From positions 1 through 29,158 of the forward strand of contig SGPL01000420.1 in assembly GCA_004802705.1 (NCBI GenBank): DNA of 29,158 nucleotides, given 5' to 3'. Of this stretch, positions 1-8,452 are shown piece by piece. Both the position numbers and the translations under genes were made by a program. The notes beneath the pieces were generated by a model, which searched no databases, was not told the DNA's origin, and was given only the letters and a program-made list of their open reading frames with translations. How positions within the stretch are numbered: position 1 is the stretch's first letter; each line of letters opens with the position of its first letter. Source of the DNA: Bondarzewia mesenterica. Taxonomy: Eukaryota; Basidiomycota; Agaricomycetes; Russulales; Bondarzewiaceae.

Positions 1-55
1 TATGCCAATTCTTCCTCTTTGACGAAGATAGACTTACATGTGAGGATGCTTGCAG

Positions 56-915
56 ATAGACTATGGCCGCATAGCAATTGTGAGTCGCAACTAACACTTT
101 TACAATGGCATCGTAATCATGGTAGTTCTGCAGACGGACGAGCAAGCGCCACTACCAGGTGCCCTTTCGCAGCTGCTCGAGCGTGTCAAATCTGGCTATT
201 CCAAGGCGGGCGACTTTATCTTCAATTGTCAGATGGGACGAGGGCGAACGACCACGGGAATGATCACAGCGTGCTTGATCGCGACCACCATGACTTGGAA
301 AGAGCATAATAGCATGGCTGAAGTAGTGTGCGAAACCATCACCGAGGAATATGATAGCATCGATGGACCATCAGAGGAAGAAGCATATTTGCAAGGTGAC
401 CTTTCATTTAACTTTGCAAAGAACATGATGACGGCTAAAGCAGCGTGGATGACAGGGGAGTACAAGACTATCCTGCAACTCGTTGGTGTGTTGGCACACG
501 GAAAGCTTGCCAAGCGTTTGACGGATCGTGCGGTGGATCTCATGCAAGACGTGCAGAACCTGCGGAAAGCAATCTACGAGTGAGTCGCGTCGCTTGGGCA
601 TGTTTCATGAGCACACTGACACGTGCCTGTCTGTAGCAACAAACTGAAGGTGGACGCCTGCGAGAAGGGCACGCCCAAGCACCAGAAGCTATTCAATCTT
701 GCTGTGAACTACCTGTGCGTCCCCTGACGCCGCTATTGTCAGCCCGCTTTTTGCTGATTTTATGTACCACCAGATATCGTTACGGGACCTTGATCGTTTT
801 TGCGAATTATCTCATCGAAATGAGAGAAACTCCCGAAGAAGAGACGACGTTCCCTGCGTGGTTATCAAAGCATCGAGAAATAACGAAGCTTCTAGGTCGG
901 CGGTCTCTTGATTGA
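56..915 (+). CDS. Paladin-like phosphatase-domain protein, 3' end
   Basis: C-terminal part (229 residues) of a paladin-type protein with a cysteine-phosphatase-like fold. My splice model is exons 56-79, 134-579, 637-714 and 774-915, and all phases close. The first exon reads IDYGRIAI and continues into TDEQAPLP, the segment before the phosphatase loop. The CX5R signature is seen as CQMGRGRTTTG. The tail, with DACEKGTPKHQKLFNLAVNYL split by an intron before YRYGTLIVFANYL, is typical of paladin C-termini. Intron 80-133 has a gtgagt donor and a ctaac branch site. Frame 2 is closed upstream of 56, and base 1 begins tatgc, so the window probably opens one base inside an intron with a gtatgc donor. 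Paladin proteins carry repeats of this domain and their catalytic activity is doubtful; the substrate is unknown. Confidence 0.88.
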
Positions 916-1088
916 GTGTCTACATTACAGGAACGTCTTGCGGTGGTGTCGTGGAATTGTAAACCATACCTCAATCGATACTTCAATATATATATATTTT
1001 ATAGCAACCTGTGTCGTGTCTTCATCGTTGTGAACATAGCAGTCCAGTTGGTACTCGGCAAAATAGAAGCACGAGGAAAAGATAAAAC

Positions 1089-1166
1089 TGGTTCAACTGA
1101 GGATCGAACTCAGAACCATCTGTGAACACTGTGAGACAGATATCATAACCATTAGACCATTGAACC
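1089..1166 (-). tRNA. tRNA-Val (CAC) with very short intron
   Basis: On the minus strand the acceptor stem is GGTTCAA/TTGAACC with discriminator A. The D arm follows (A box TGGTCTAATGG), then an anticodon stem TCTGT/ACAGA, and a perfect T stem CTGAG/CTCAG around TTCGATC (B box). The 12-base anticodon loop is CTCACAGTGTTC; U33 is followed by CAC, giving valine. A mature 7-base loop needs about 5 bases removed at the usual intron site after position 37. A T-rich stretch follows the 3' end, as expected for RNA polymerase III termination. CCA is not encoded. Confidence 0.88.
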
Positions 1167-1474
1167 ATTGGAAGATAGAATTATTATAGACTTATCAACT
1201 ACTCATCCGCACAAAAACCGTCGAGAGTTTGCTGAACTTGAAGTTCAACTCAAGTTTATGCACGTACAGTATCATGGAATCCATTTCTCATCAACACATT
1301 ATTCTCTATTCATTAGCGACTACTCTGTCAGGTTAGATCGGACCGCCTCCTCGTGTGCGTCTTGGGTTCGTCACATGAGCTCTTGCTATACAGGCAATTC
1401 GACTGCTACTCGTGGCCATCGTGGTATCGTGCGAGCCACCTTTCATCTAGCCTGTCTACTTATCCATCTGTGCC
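1167..1474. other. Intergenic, tRNA to epimerase gene
   Basis: About 308 bases without a supported gene. It carries the 5' flank of the minus-strand tRNA and the presumed promoter of the epimerase gene. I see no TATA box or repeat. Confidence 0.5.
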
Positions 1475-2520
1475 ATGAAGATTGTGGTCACCGGAAGCAA
1501 CGGCTCTGTGGGACGTGCGGTCGTGGCCAACGCGCTAAAGCAAGGACATATTGTACTTGGGGTCGACCAGACCCCGGACCGGAAGCTGAATGCTCATCCG
1601 CGCTTTGGCTTCAAGCAGGTCGACTTGCGCGATTTCGATGAGACGCTGAAAGTGCTCGAGGGGTTTGAAGGTGTGGCCCACTTGGCTGCGTTCCCAAACC
1701 CGACGGATTATCTCGTCAAGTCTCACAACAGGTGCGCGCGCGCCTGTTTCTCCCGTTGCTTTGATTGACATCGCAGGGTCTTTCAGCAATGTGGTCATCT
1801 CTTGGAACGTGCTGCGAGCGTGTGCAGAGGTGCAGTGATATTGCATTATCACGCTGGCATGCCGAATAATTTATAGCGGTCTATCTTTGCGACCGCCGTG
1901 AAGTTGGGAATAAATCGTGTCGCGGCGGCCTCTACAGCGAACGTCATCACGATGGTGTACAGCCAGAAACCTCACTTTGAGTATTTCCCCATTGATGAAG
2001 ACCATCCATGTCTTCCCGACGAGCCTTACGGTCTTTCGAAGCTGTGCGCTACCTTCATTCATTTGTTGCATCCAAGTAATGCATGGTTTGTATTGAAACT
2101 CCCTTGTTGTTCGATCTAGTATTGGCGAGATGCAAGCCGATACCATCGTCCGACGCTTCCCATCCATGCGCATCGCGAGTCTGCGTTTTGCATTGGTGTA
2201 TCCCTACGCGCGAAAAGGCGCTGAAACAGGATCCCATGAGGGCTAAAAATGATCTGTGGGGTTGGGTGCAAGAAGACTCCGCAGCCGAGGCATTTCTGCT
2301 CGCTCTCACGCAAGACGATGGCAGGTGGAGCGGCCATGAGCGATTCTTCATCACGGCACCTGACAGAGCGTCTCTCGAGTATAAATCCGAGGAACTGAAG
2401 GAGGCTTTCTGGGGGAGCGTGAAGATAAGAGAGGAGAAGGAAATCAGTGGGAGGATGGGGTTCTTCGACTGCAGCAAGGCAGAACGGTTGCTGGGATGGG
2501 TGCACAGAGACGTCGCATAG
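1475..2520 (+). CDS. NAD-dependent epimerase/dehydratase (extended SDR), frameshifted
   Basis: Extended short-chain dehydrogenase/reductase of about 280 residues. The start MKIVVTGSNGSVGRAVV gives the glycine-rich Rossmann motif (GSNGSVG), and DEPYGLSKL carries the catalytic YxxxK. Exons: 1475-1731, 1787-1829, 1904-2043 and 2120-2520. Exon 3 could instead begin at 1877 (same phase, nine more residues), but the 1904 choice fits the family better (ACAE then LGINRV). Within the last exon the frame changes: MRIASLR reads in one frame, then LHWCIP and the rest to the TAG at 2520 read in another. The switch falls on TTTT at 2186-2189, so one T is extra. This could be a real lesion or a homopolymer sequencing error. 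The substrate is unknown; relatives act on nucleotide sugars or other NAD-dependent substrates. The gene is convergent with the small minus-strand gene 170 bases downstream. Confidence 0.82.
2186..2189 (+). other. +1 frameshift in TTTT run
   Basis: Coding similarity to the family continues on both sides of this run but in different frames. Removing one T would restore one continuous frame, and no intron fits here. Confidence 0.75.
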
Positions 2521-2689
2521 GCAAGAGAGTTACACTCTTGTGGTTGTCCTCAAACATGTTGAAGACTCAAAAAAAATCAAAATACATTGTCGCATTAGCA
2601 TGCAATTCGTGCGAACCCCTTCGACACCAAACGGTGAGCTGCCCATACATTTACAATCCGACGCCAACATCTACTCCGTCGTTGGTATC

Positions 2690-3062
2690 TTACTTCCTCC
2701 ACTCGCGGATTGTTCCGTCGGGGGAAGTGTATTTAGCGGTCCCCTTACCATCGTTATAGTACGTCGACCCGTCGGGATTGCGATAGTAATAGCTGCCACC
2801 TCTGAGAGGGACGCCCTAAGTTCAGCGATGCTACTAGTGATAACCTCGTACAAACACAAAACTCACTTGTTTAAATAATAGTATCCAGTTTTTCCTTCTC
2901 CATAATCGCGAGAGCTCCAATAATTGCCCTGTAGTTGCCACGAGAGGATACGCACTCGAATACACTCACTGGCCTGAAATGGTAACCCACCTAGTCATTA
3001 ATCCCTCTACCAGTGTACTGAAACTTTTGAGGGCTGGAAGTCTCGCTCGTTGTATCGGACAT
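2690..3062 (-). pseudogene. Small Tyr/Asn/Gly-rich protein, copy B, stop at exon 1 end
   Basis: Paralogue of the gene at 3459-3835. Exons on the minus strand: 3062-2991, 2928-2867 and 2801-2690. Exon 1 encodes MSDTTSETSSPQKFQYTGRG, then IND, then TAG (2993-2991) just before a good donor, gtgggt. Copy C has CAG (Gln) at the matching codon. After the intron the frame resumes with GNYWSSRDYGEGKTGYYY, and exon 3 gives GGSYYYRNPDGSTYYNDGKG, ending REWRK with a TAA stop. Exon 2 is 62 bases in both copies and the intron phases match, so the structure is conserved. The stop would truncate the product to 23 residues. No enzyme motif, signal peptide or membrane segment is visible. The function is unknown; such short Y/S/N-rich proteins with repeated YYY and DGS/NGS words resemble small hypothetical proteins of mushroom fungi, but this is from memory. 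Confidence 0.65.
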
Positions 3063-3458
3063 GTGCAAGGAGAGGCGATGGAAGGTTGATTCACATCCCG
3101 AGTGATTGCTCCGGGTTTATAAGACACCCACACTCCTTGATTCTCACGACAAGCGGAGCATAGCCGCGCCTCGATCGGCGCAACCGAAGGTGTAACAAAA
3201 CCACGGAATACTTGAAACGTGCATGGCCTAGACCCTTCCATACTTCGCACAAGCCATGTATCATTGCCCAACACAGGGCAGCCGGCATTATTACAAGACC
3301 AGTAACGACCACATTACTGTAAAAACAGTTCAATTCTAGGTCACTATCTGCGCCAAACGCAGTTCCTAAGGAATGAAGTGGAAAGGACACTGAACGGTCA
3401 GTTCTTTTATGTGTAGAAGATTGTCAGTGAGACCGACCTTGCCGCCGCCGCCGCCACC
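3063..3458. other. Spacer between the two small paralogues
   Basis: About 396 bases that hold the presumed promoter of copy B and the 3' end of copy C. A GCC trinucleotide run lies at 3441-3456, just past the copy C stop. An open minus-strand frame of 99 codons is present, but it has no recognisable motif and I do not call it. Confidence 0.45.
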
Positions 3459-3835
3459 TCACTTCTTAGACGTGCTTTGGCCACTGGAGGACGTGTACTT
3501 AGCGTGCCCATCGCCACTGTTGTAGTAGGTCGATCCATTGGGGTTTGAATAGTAGTAACTCCCATCTCTGGTCACAATTGGTGGCATTTCAGAAAAAGAG
3601 TCGAGCAGAATAAATGAAAGACATACTGGTTAGAATAGTGATAGGCATTAGAATCGTTCCCGTAGTCACGAGAGCAATAATGATTGCCCTGCGGAGGTTG
3701 ATAGGAGTTGTCAGTAACACGGTTGCCTACGACGGCAATGTTCGTGAGTTGTCACGGTGCGAGCCATATCTGGCTGTTAGTGCCACTACCGGTGTAGGTG
3801 TAACCTTTGTCGGAGGAAGAACTGTTATCGGACAT
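3459..3835 (-). CDS. Small Tyr/Ser/Asn-rich protein, copy C (unknown function)
   Basis: Three exons on the minus strand: 3835-3770, 3688-3627 and 3567-3459, giving 78 residues. The start is MSDNSSSSDKGYTYTGSGTN, the middle GNHYCSRDYGNDSNAYHYSN, the last exon DGSYYYSNPNGSTYYNSGDG, and the end is TSKK. Intron 1, as drawn from homology to copy B, would start with AT (atatgg) instead of GT, although its branch site (actgac) and acceptor (ccgcag) are good. An alternative canonical donor (gtagtg, inside the G16 codon) with acceptor gtag at about 3722 keeps the frame open but replaces the GSGTNSQ segment. So the gene may be alternatively spliced, use a non-canonical intron, or be newly broken. It has no known domain, a single Cys and is very polar; the role is unknown. 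Confidence 0.62.
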
Positions 3836-3987
3836 TGCAAGAACGGCGGTGTAATACTAAGAGAGGAGACGGTTGATGGGGAGTATCTCCAACACAAACG
3901 GAGTCACCCAGCCTTTAAGGAAGACGCCTGATTACGTTATCTGCACTTATTGGTCGACTCCGCGGCACTCCGCGGCGACTCAGCACC

Positions 3988-4133
3988 TTGACCCTGTCAA
4001 TGGGTTAAGGGGTCTGTCTGCCTTTGACCCCGCGCAACACTGGCGGCGAGAACGACGTCCTAAGTCAAGCCTCCAGCGCTGACTCCAAGTTGACTCCAGC
4101 GTCAACGCGTCAATGTCCAAGCCGCACGGTCAA
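3988..4133. promoter_or_regulatory. Cluster of eight TTGAC/GTCAA words
   Basis: TTGAC or its complement GTCAA occurs at 3988, 3996, 4024, 4064, 4090, 4101, 4109 and 4129. The first two form an inverted repeat, TTGACCCTGTCAA. Such a word is expected about 0.3 times in this length. The cluster sits 140-285 bases before the F-box start and 150-300 bases before the divergent small gene, so it may be a binding-site array for a shared promoter. The factor is unknown. Confidence 0.45.
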
Positions 4134-4272
4134 GCGCCGCACAATCAATCGTCTGGCAAAAAAAAAAAAAAAGTCGTGGGTCACGGTGCGCATTTCCTCA
4201 TCTAACACCTTCCTTGCCTGTTCTGCTCACTTTGAGTCATTGTCAGGCTCCCAGCTACGCTTCCACATCAGC

Positions 4273-5778
4273 ATGGACTCCAGATTGGCCCGCCGTTTTC
4301 CTTCAGAAATCGTCTCCGAAATATTCTTGGAGTGTATCGACATTGGCGAAGCTACGCTCCCTGATCGTGCGCCTATTCTTCTCACCCGGGTTAGTCGATG
4401 GTGGCGGGCGATTGCACTATCAACACCTCATTTATGGTCATACCTACGCCTGCGCACTCGATACGCTGACAGAGGTATCAAACATCTCGAATCGTATTTT
4501 GCTGCATTACAGGCATGGTTGTCTCTTTCTCAGTCACTCCCTCTATCTTTTGATCTTCGATGGGGGGAATCGCCAGAGAACCATGCCTTGGTGTGCGAAA
4601 TGTCTATTGCTAAATCTTTGCACATCTTGTGCGCTCATTGTCTCCGTTGGAAAAATGTCGTAATCGATCTTCCGCTTCTCCCCTACGACCCAACCACCCA
4701 ACTAAAAGAATGTCGGTCTCTACCGCTCCTCGAGACCTTCTGTTATATTCATAACGAATTCAGTCGCGGAGATCCCTGGGATGTTTCTTTTTTGCAGCGA
4801 GCTCCTCGGCTTCATCAAGCGACGATCACTTACCCATCCCTCGACTCATGGATTCTGCCCTGGTCGCAGCTTACACGCTTATCCCTGATCGTCGGTAACT
4901 GCGTCTATCTCAAATTCAATGTCGACTTGGCCTTGGAGACCTTGTCCCATTGCACAAACTTGGACGATTTCAGATTCGAATGCAACACTAGAACTCCCAT
5001 AATTAGGGATACATCCACAACTGCTCTCATGGCCGAGCTGCAAAGCTTGCAAATGAGTATCTCGCTCTATGACAACTCGTTGGGTGAATATGAAGGAGAA
5101 GAAATGAGCCTCCTCCTTGAGTGCTTGACGCACTTGGTTCTCCCAAAGTTGCGAAAGTTGCGAATCTCCGTCCAGCAGCATCGATACGTGTGGGACGTCT
5201 CTCTCACAGAATTTGTCGCTCACTTCGCCGATACTCTCGAATGCCTCGAAATGCATGGTTGCCAGCTGCCGTACGAGGTGGCGCTCGACATGCTCGAGCA
5301 TCTCCCGAATTTGACGACAATTTCGGTATCTTTCTCCACGCCGATGTACGGGTACGACGCAGATTGGAGCCTCTTGAAGGCACTCACACTCCGCTCGACG
5401 GCACATTGCAGTGGGCAATGGGTCATCAATCCAAACCCCAATCTCATGCACATATCCATCCACCGGTCAAAATGTTCCAGTATTTTCTCATCTAATTTCG
5501 GTGTGAACGAGTCTCCACGGTTTAACACCGCCCTCTCTAGTATGATTCGATCACGCTGGCAGGCGCGAGCAAATTCGCATGATATGGCTGGAGGAGCCCC
5601 AGCACCTGGTTTGACATCTGTATCCTTTGACGTGGAGGAGATGGACAGTGCCGCGCCGGACCTTTATGCCTGTATTGCCCAATGCATGGAAGAAGGTTTG
5701 CGCGTCAGTCACACAGATTCGGATGCGCCGCCTTACTACTCCTCTATCGACATCCGTTTTGATCATTTGATCTTGTAA
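4273..5778 (+). CDS. F-box protein, Agaricomycete type
   Basis: Single-exon protein of 501 residues. The N-terminus MDSRLARRFPSEIVSEIFLE followed by VSRWWRAIALSTPHLWSYL is an F-box (about residues 5-55) of the F-box-like type that is greatly expanded in mushroom fungi. The rest is leucine-rich, with irregular repeats such as LTRLSLIVGNC and LECLEMHGCQLPYEV, as in LRR-like substrate-binding regions. In the family the F-box binds Skp1 of an SCF ubiquitin ligase and the C-terminal part selects the target; the target here is unknown. The reading frame is open further upstream to 4024, but that part is low-complexity and includes a 14-A run (4159-4172), and the ATG at 4273 directly precedes the domain. 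The stop is 195 bases from the stop of the convergent reductase gene. Confidence 0.88.
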   Translation: MDSRLARRFPSEIVSEIFLECIDIGEATLPDRAPILLTRVSRWWRAIALSTPHLWSYLRLRTRYADRGIKHLESYFAALQAWLSLSQSLPLSFDLRWGESPENHALVCEMSIAKSLHILCAHCLRWKNVVIDLPLLPYDPTTQLKECRSLPLLETFCYIHNEFSRGDPWDVSFLQRAPRLHQATITYPSLDSWILPWSQLTRLSLIVGNCVYLKFNVDLALETLSHCTNLDDFRFECNTRTPIIRDTSTTALMAELQSLQMSISLYDNSLGEYEGEEMSLLLECLTHLVLPKLRKLRISVQQHRYVWDVSLTEFVAHFADTLECLEMHGCQLPYEVALDMLEHLPNLTTISVSFSTPMYGYDADWSLLKALTLRSTAHCSGQWVINPNPNLMHISIHRSKCSSIFSSNFGVNESPRFNTALSSMIRSRWQARANSHDMAGGAPAPGLTSVSFDVEEMDSAAPDLYACIAQCMEEGLRVSHTDSDAPPYYSSIDIRFDHLIL

Positions 5779-5973
5779 CAACCACGTTATGCAGATGAAG
5801 TGTCCTAATCTCCGAGTACGGTTATTTGGCTGATATGTAGAACTCACCACGTCGATTACCGTAAACTTCGACCGCCGTCCGTCATTCATATTTTGATCTA
5901 ATCATACATTCCTCGACCAAAACCGAGTCTCCCGATACTACTTCTCCCTTTATCGTCTCCCAAGTTTGCGGTT

Positions 5974-7924
5974 TCAGATATGCCCTATGACAGCCATCGG
6001 TTTGTAGGCTTCTTCCAGATATTTGATCTCTTCATCGGTCAGTTTGGCGTGTACAGCATCTGCATGTGCGAGGGGATACAGTCAATCACCAGTTCACGAC
6101 ACGGAAAATATAGCGACTCTGTCGTACCGATGAGGTCGTGCAGGTTCTTTAAGTTGGTCGTACCAACGATGGGCGCGCTCACGCCTTTATTTTGGGGTTC
6201 AAGAAAGTGAGATGAAGTTGATGAAAGCTGCGATAGGCAACGAAGAGCGATAGGATGCGTACCGTCTTTGGCCAGGCACCACGCTAGCGCAACTTGTGCC
6301 ATGGTAATATCCCTCTTTTTCGCGATCTCTTCCACGCTGACAATCATCACAAGTGTATCATGAATGAGATTGTTGAAGGAAGGACGACAGATTCAAAACG
6401 TACCGATTGATGATCTCTGAGGTATCAAGACCTCGTTGGTACCTGTCAATAAAGCTTTACAAGACGGATAAATTACAGAATGCTTCGGAAAGGAAGAGAA
6501 ATGATGAGGATTTATAAAGTAGTGGCGGGACATACGTATCGGTCGACCCACGCTTGGTTTTTTCAGAGAGCGGGCGACAGAGCAGCCCACGGGCAAGGGG
6601 CGCCCACGGAATTGAGCCTACGCCAAAATTCTATAGCATCCAAAGGTGAGGTCTACCTTCGCGATCAGATCAAGGCGCGTCCGAGTTGTTCGCCTACNTN
6701 NAGAGTAGGGAACATCTCGCGTTCCTCCTCNCGATATATCAAGNTGTANTGGTTCTGCATGGAGATGAAGGGCGTCAAATTATGNGCGATCGCATAGCCT
6801 AAAGTCACCACCATTCAGNNCANTCATCCATGAAGCANTCTNGATNAGCAACGGGTGANGGGTGACGAACTTTGCATGGCGTTGAATTGGTAGGCCCAGC
6901 AGGAGCTCATGCCGATGTAGCGCACGTAGCCGGCTTTGACGACGTCGTGCAAAGCTTGCATCTAACCAGTGGATCAACAACCTAGCCATCAGAGTGCATC
7001 TCCGAGCACGTACTGTTTCTTCAATCGGTGTGTGATAGTCAAAGCGATGACCTACACTCGCATCACACGTTCATGATGTTTCGATGATACCACTCAAAAA
7101 GAAAGAAGACGTACACTGCAGAACATCAATGTAGTCCAGCTGCAACCGCTTGAGACTATGCTTCACCGAATCGAATATATGCTACAGTTTATTTATGTCG
7201 ACTTCAGTCCGGCAGCTTGAAGGGGAATTCACCTATGCTGACCTTGCGACTGAGGCCGTGCTGATTGACATAGCCCTCTTCGTCATAAACTAGTTCCTTC
7301 GTGACGATGTAACTTCCGTCTTTAGATACGGCATGGAACAACTGAAAATTCAAAGAATTGTGTGGGAGAAAGGTGGATTCATTGCGAGTATGTCGCCGGA
7401 GAGGAAGTGGATTTGGCTACTGACCTTGGTCATGACCACAATCTCGTCTCGAGGAAGGTTGAGTTTCTTGATGACCTTGCCGAGAATTATTTCCGATTCG
7501 CCGCTCGAATAGACCTGGTACACACAGGACGTGCATTCAGATGTTTGCAGCGAACTCTGGGCTGACAACCTGAGGCTAAGACAGACATACATCGGCCGTA
7601 TCAAATGTCTGAATGCCAGCATCGTATCTGTATCAAACAAAGCATGTAGATTTTAGGCAAATCCATTATATATGAGAAACGAAACCTACGCAGCTTTGAC
7701 ATGCTTGATGGCTTCCTCTTCAGGTAGCACCCATGCTGCCCACTTAGGATCACCGTAGGACATCATGCCCAAAATAATCCTGGATACCTTCAGCCCAGAG
7801 TTTCCTAGGCGAACTGAAAGCACAAGTTTCATTCGAATCTTACAGTCTTACGAGCAGGAAATGGGATCATGTGAAAGTGTGAAAGCGCACCATAGGGCAT
7901 CTTTTTTGGAGCAGGCGTCGTCAT
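5974..7924 (-). CDS. Aldo/keto reductase, copy 1
   Basis: NAD(P)H-dependent aldo/keto reductase of about 343 residues in 14 exons, built like copy 2. The first exon (7924-7891) reads MTTPAPKKMPY and the last ends KPMAVIGHI. The catalytic tetrad is present: Asp and Tyr in FDTADVYSSG, Lys in VVMTK, His in QCHRFDYHTP. Differences from copy 2 include MMSYGDPKWAAWV, KDGSYIVTKELVYDEEG and RGLLCRPLSEKTKRG. Fourteen Ns at 6698-6859 hit exon 9 and its neighbouring introns, so a few residues and one donor (after PTL) cannot be read. I see no stop codon or shift elsewhere. The closest described relatives are YakC-like and versiconal hemiacetal acetate reductase-like enzymes; the substrate is unknown. 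A TATA box lies 85 bases upstream. Confidence 0.85.
6698..6859. other. Run of 14 ambiguous bases
   Basis: Single Ns at 6698, 6700, 6701, 6731, 6744, 6749, 6785, 6819, 6820, 6823, 6838, 6842, 6846 and 6859. All lie in the region of copy 1 that matches copy 2 closely, so they probably come from reads that could not be placed between paralogues. Confidence 0.85.
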
Positions 7925-8452
7925 AGTGGACTTGGTAGTTAGTAAAATATGATGGCTAGGAGGTCAGTGCTGGATGATAGGGCTGAAGAATCCATCGTTC
8001 TGGAGGCTCTTTTTATAAGACATTGGACTTCTAGACGAGCCTATCCACTTGCGCTCCGAATACGCATGACCTGGCATGGAAATGGAATCCAGAGTCAATA
8101 TTCATGATGACGCCGAATATTCGAGAGGTGATAGAGAAAATACATACACAGGCGGTCATTTCATGTTGCTTACATTGACATAGAATATGTTCGAATCGCT
8201 CGCTCATGAACGAAAGCTGTAGCTAAACAGCAAAGCCAGTGTAGACGGAACGAAACACTCGGGAAATGCCGACTGCGTCGGCGCCCGAAACCCTTGCTCG
8301 TGCTCAGTTGATTTCGAGTTTTCAATATTGTAAACTTCGACCGCCGTTCGTCATTCATATTTTGATCTAGCACTCGTAATCATACATTCCTCGATCGAAA
8401 CCGAGCCTCTCGATACTACTTTTCCCTTTATCGTCTCCCAATATTTGCGGTT
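7925..8452. other. Promoter of reductase copy 1 and 3' flank of copy 2
   Basis: About 530 bases between the two reductase genes. It holds the TATA box of copy 1, the right end of duplication unit 1, and the left end of unit 2. No gene is visible. Confidence 0.6.
8009..8017 (-). promoter_or_regulatory. TATA box of reductase copy 1
   Basis: TATAAAAAG on the minus strand, 85 bases before the start codon. It is conserved with its neighbours in the promoter of copy 2. Confidence 0.65.

Larger units (their letters stand above)
5861..8257. repeat. Tandem duplication, unit 1
   Basis: Direct repeat of 8330-10792. Similarity begins at gtaaacttcgaccgccg downstream of the reductase stop and runs through the whole gene and about 330 bases of its upstream flank, with small indels in introns and promoter. 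The 72 bases between the units (8258-8329) are unshared. Confidence 0.85.

Noticed and set aside
2055..2505. Two minus-strand frames of 129 and 140 codons
   Set aside because: Both are antisense to conserved epimerase exons.
3091..3390. 99-codon minus-strand frame with hydrophobic stretch
   Set aside because: No homologue recognised and mixed codon use; it lies in the spacer between the two small paralogues.
3441..3456. GCC trinucleotide run as polyglycine coding
   Set aside because: It lies after the stop codon of the small copy C gene.
4879..5463. 194-codon open frame on the minus strand
   Set aside because: It is a shadow of the F-box gene on the other strand, with Cys/Arg-rich composition and no motif.
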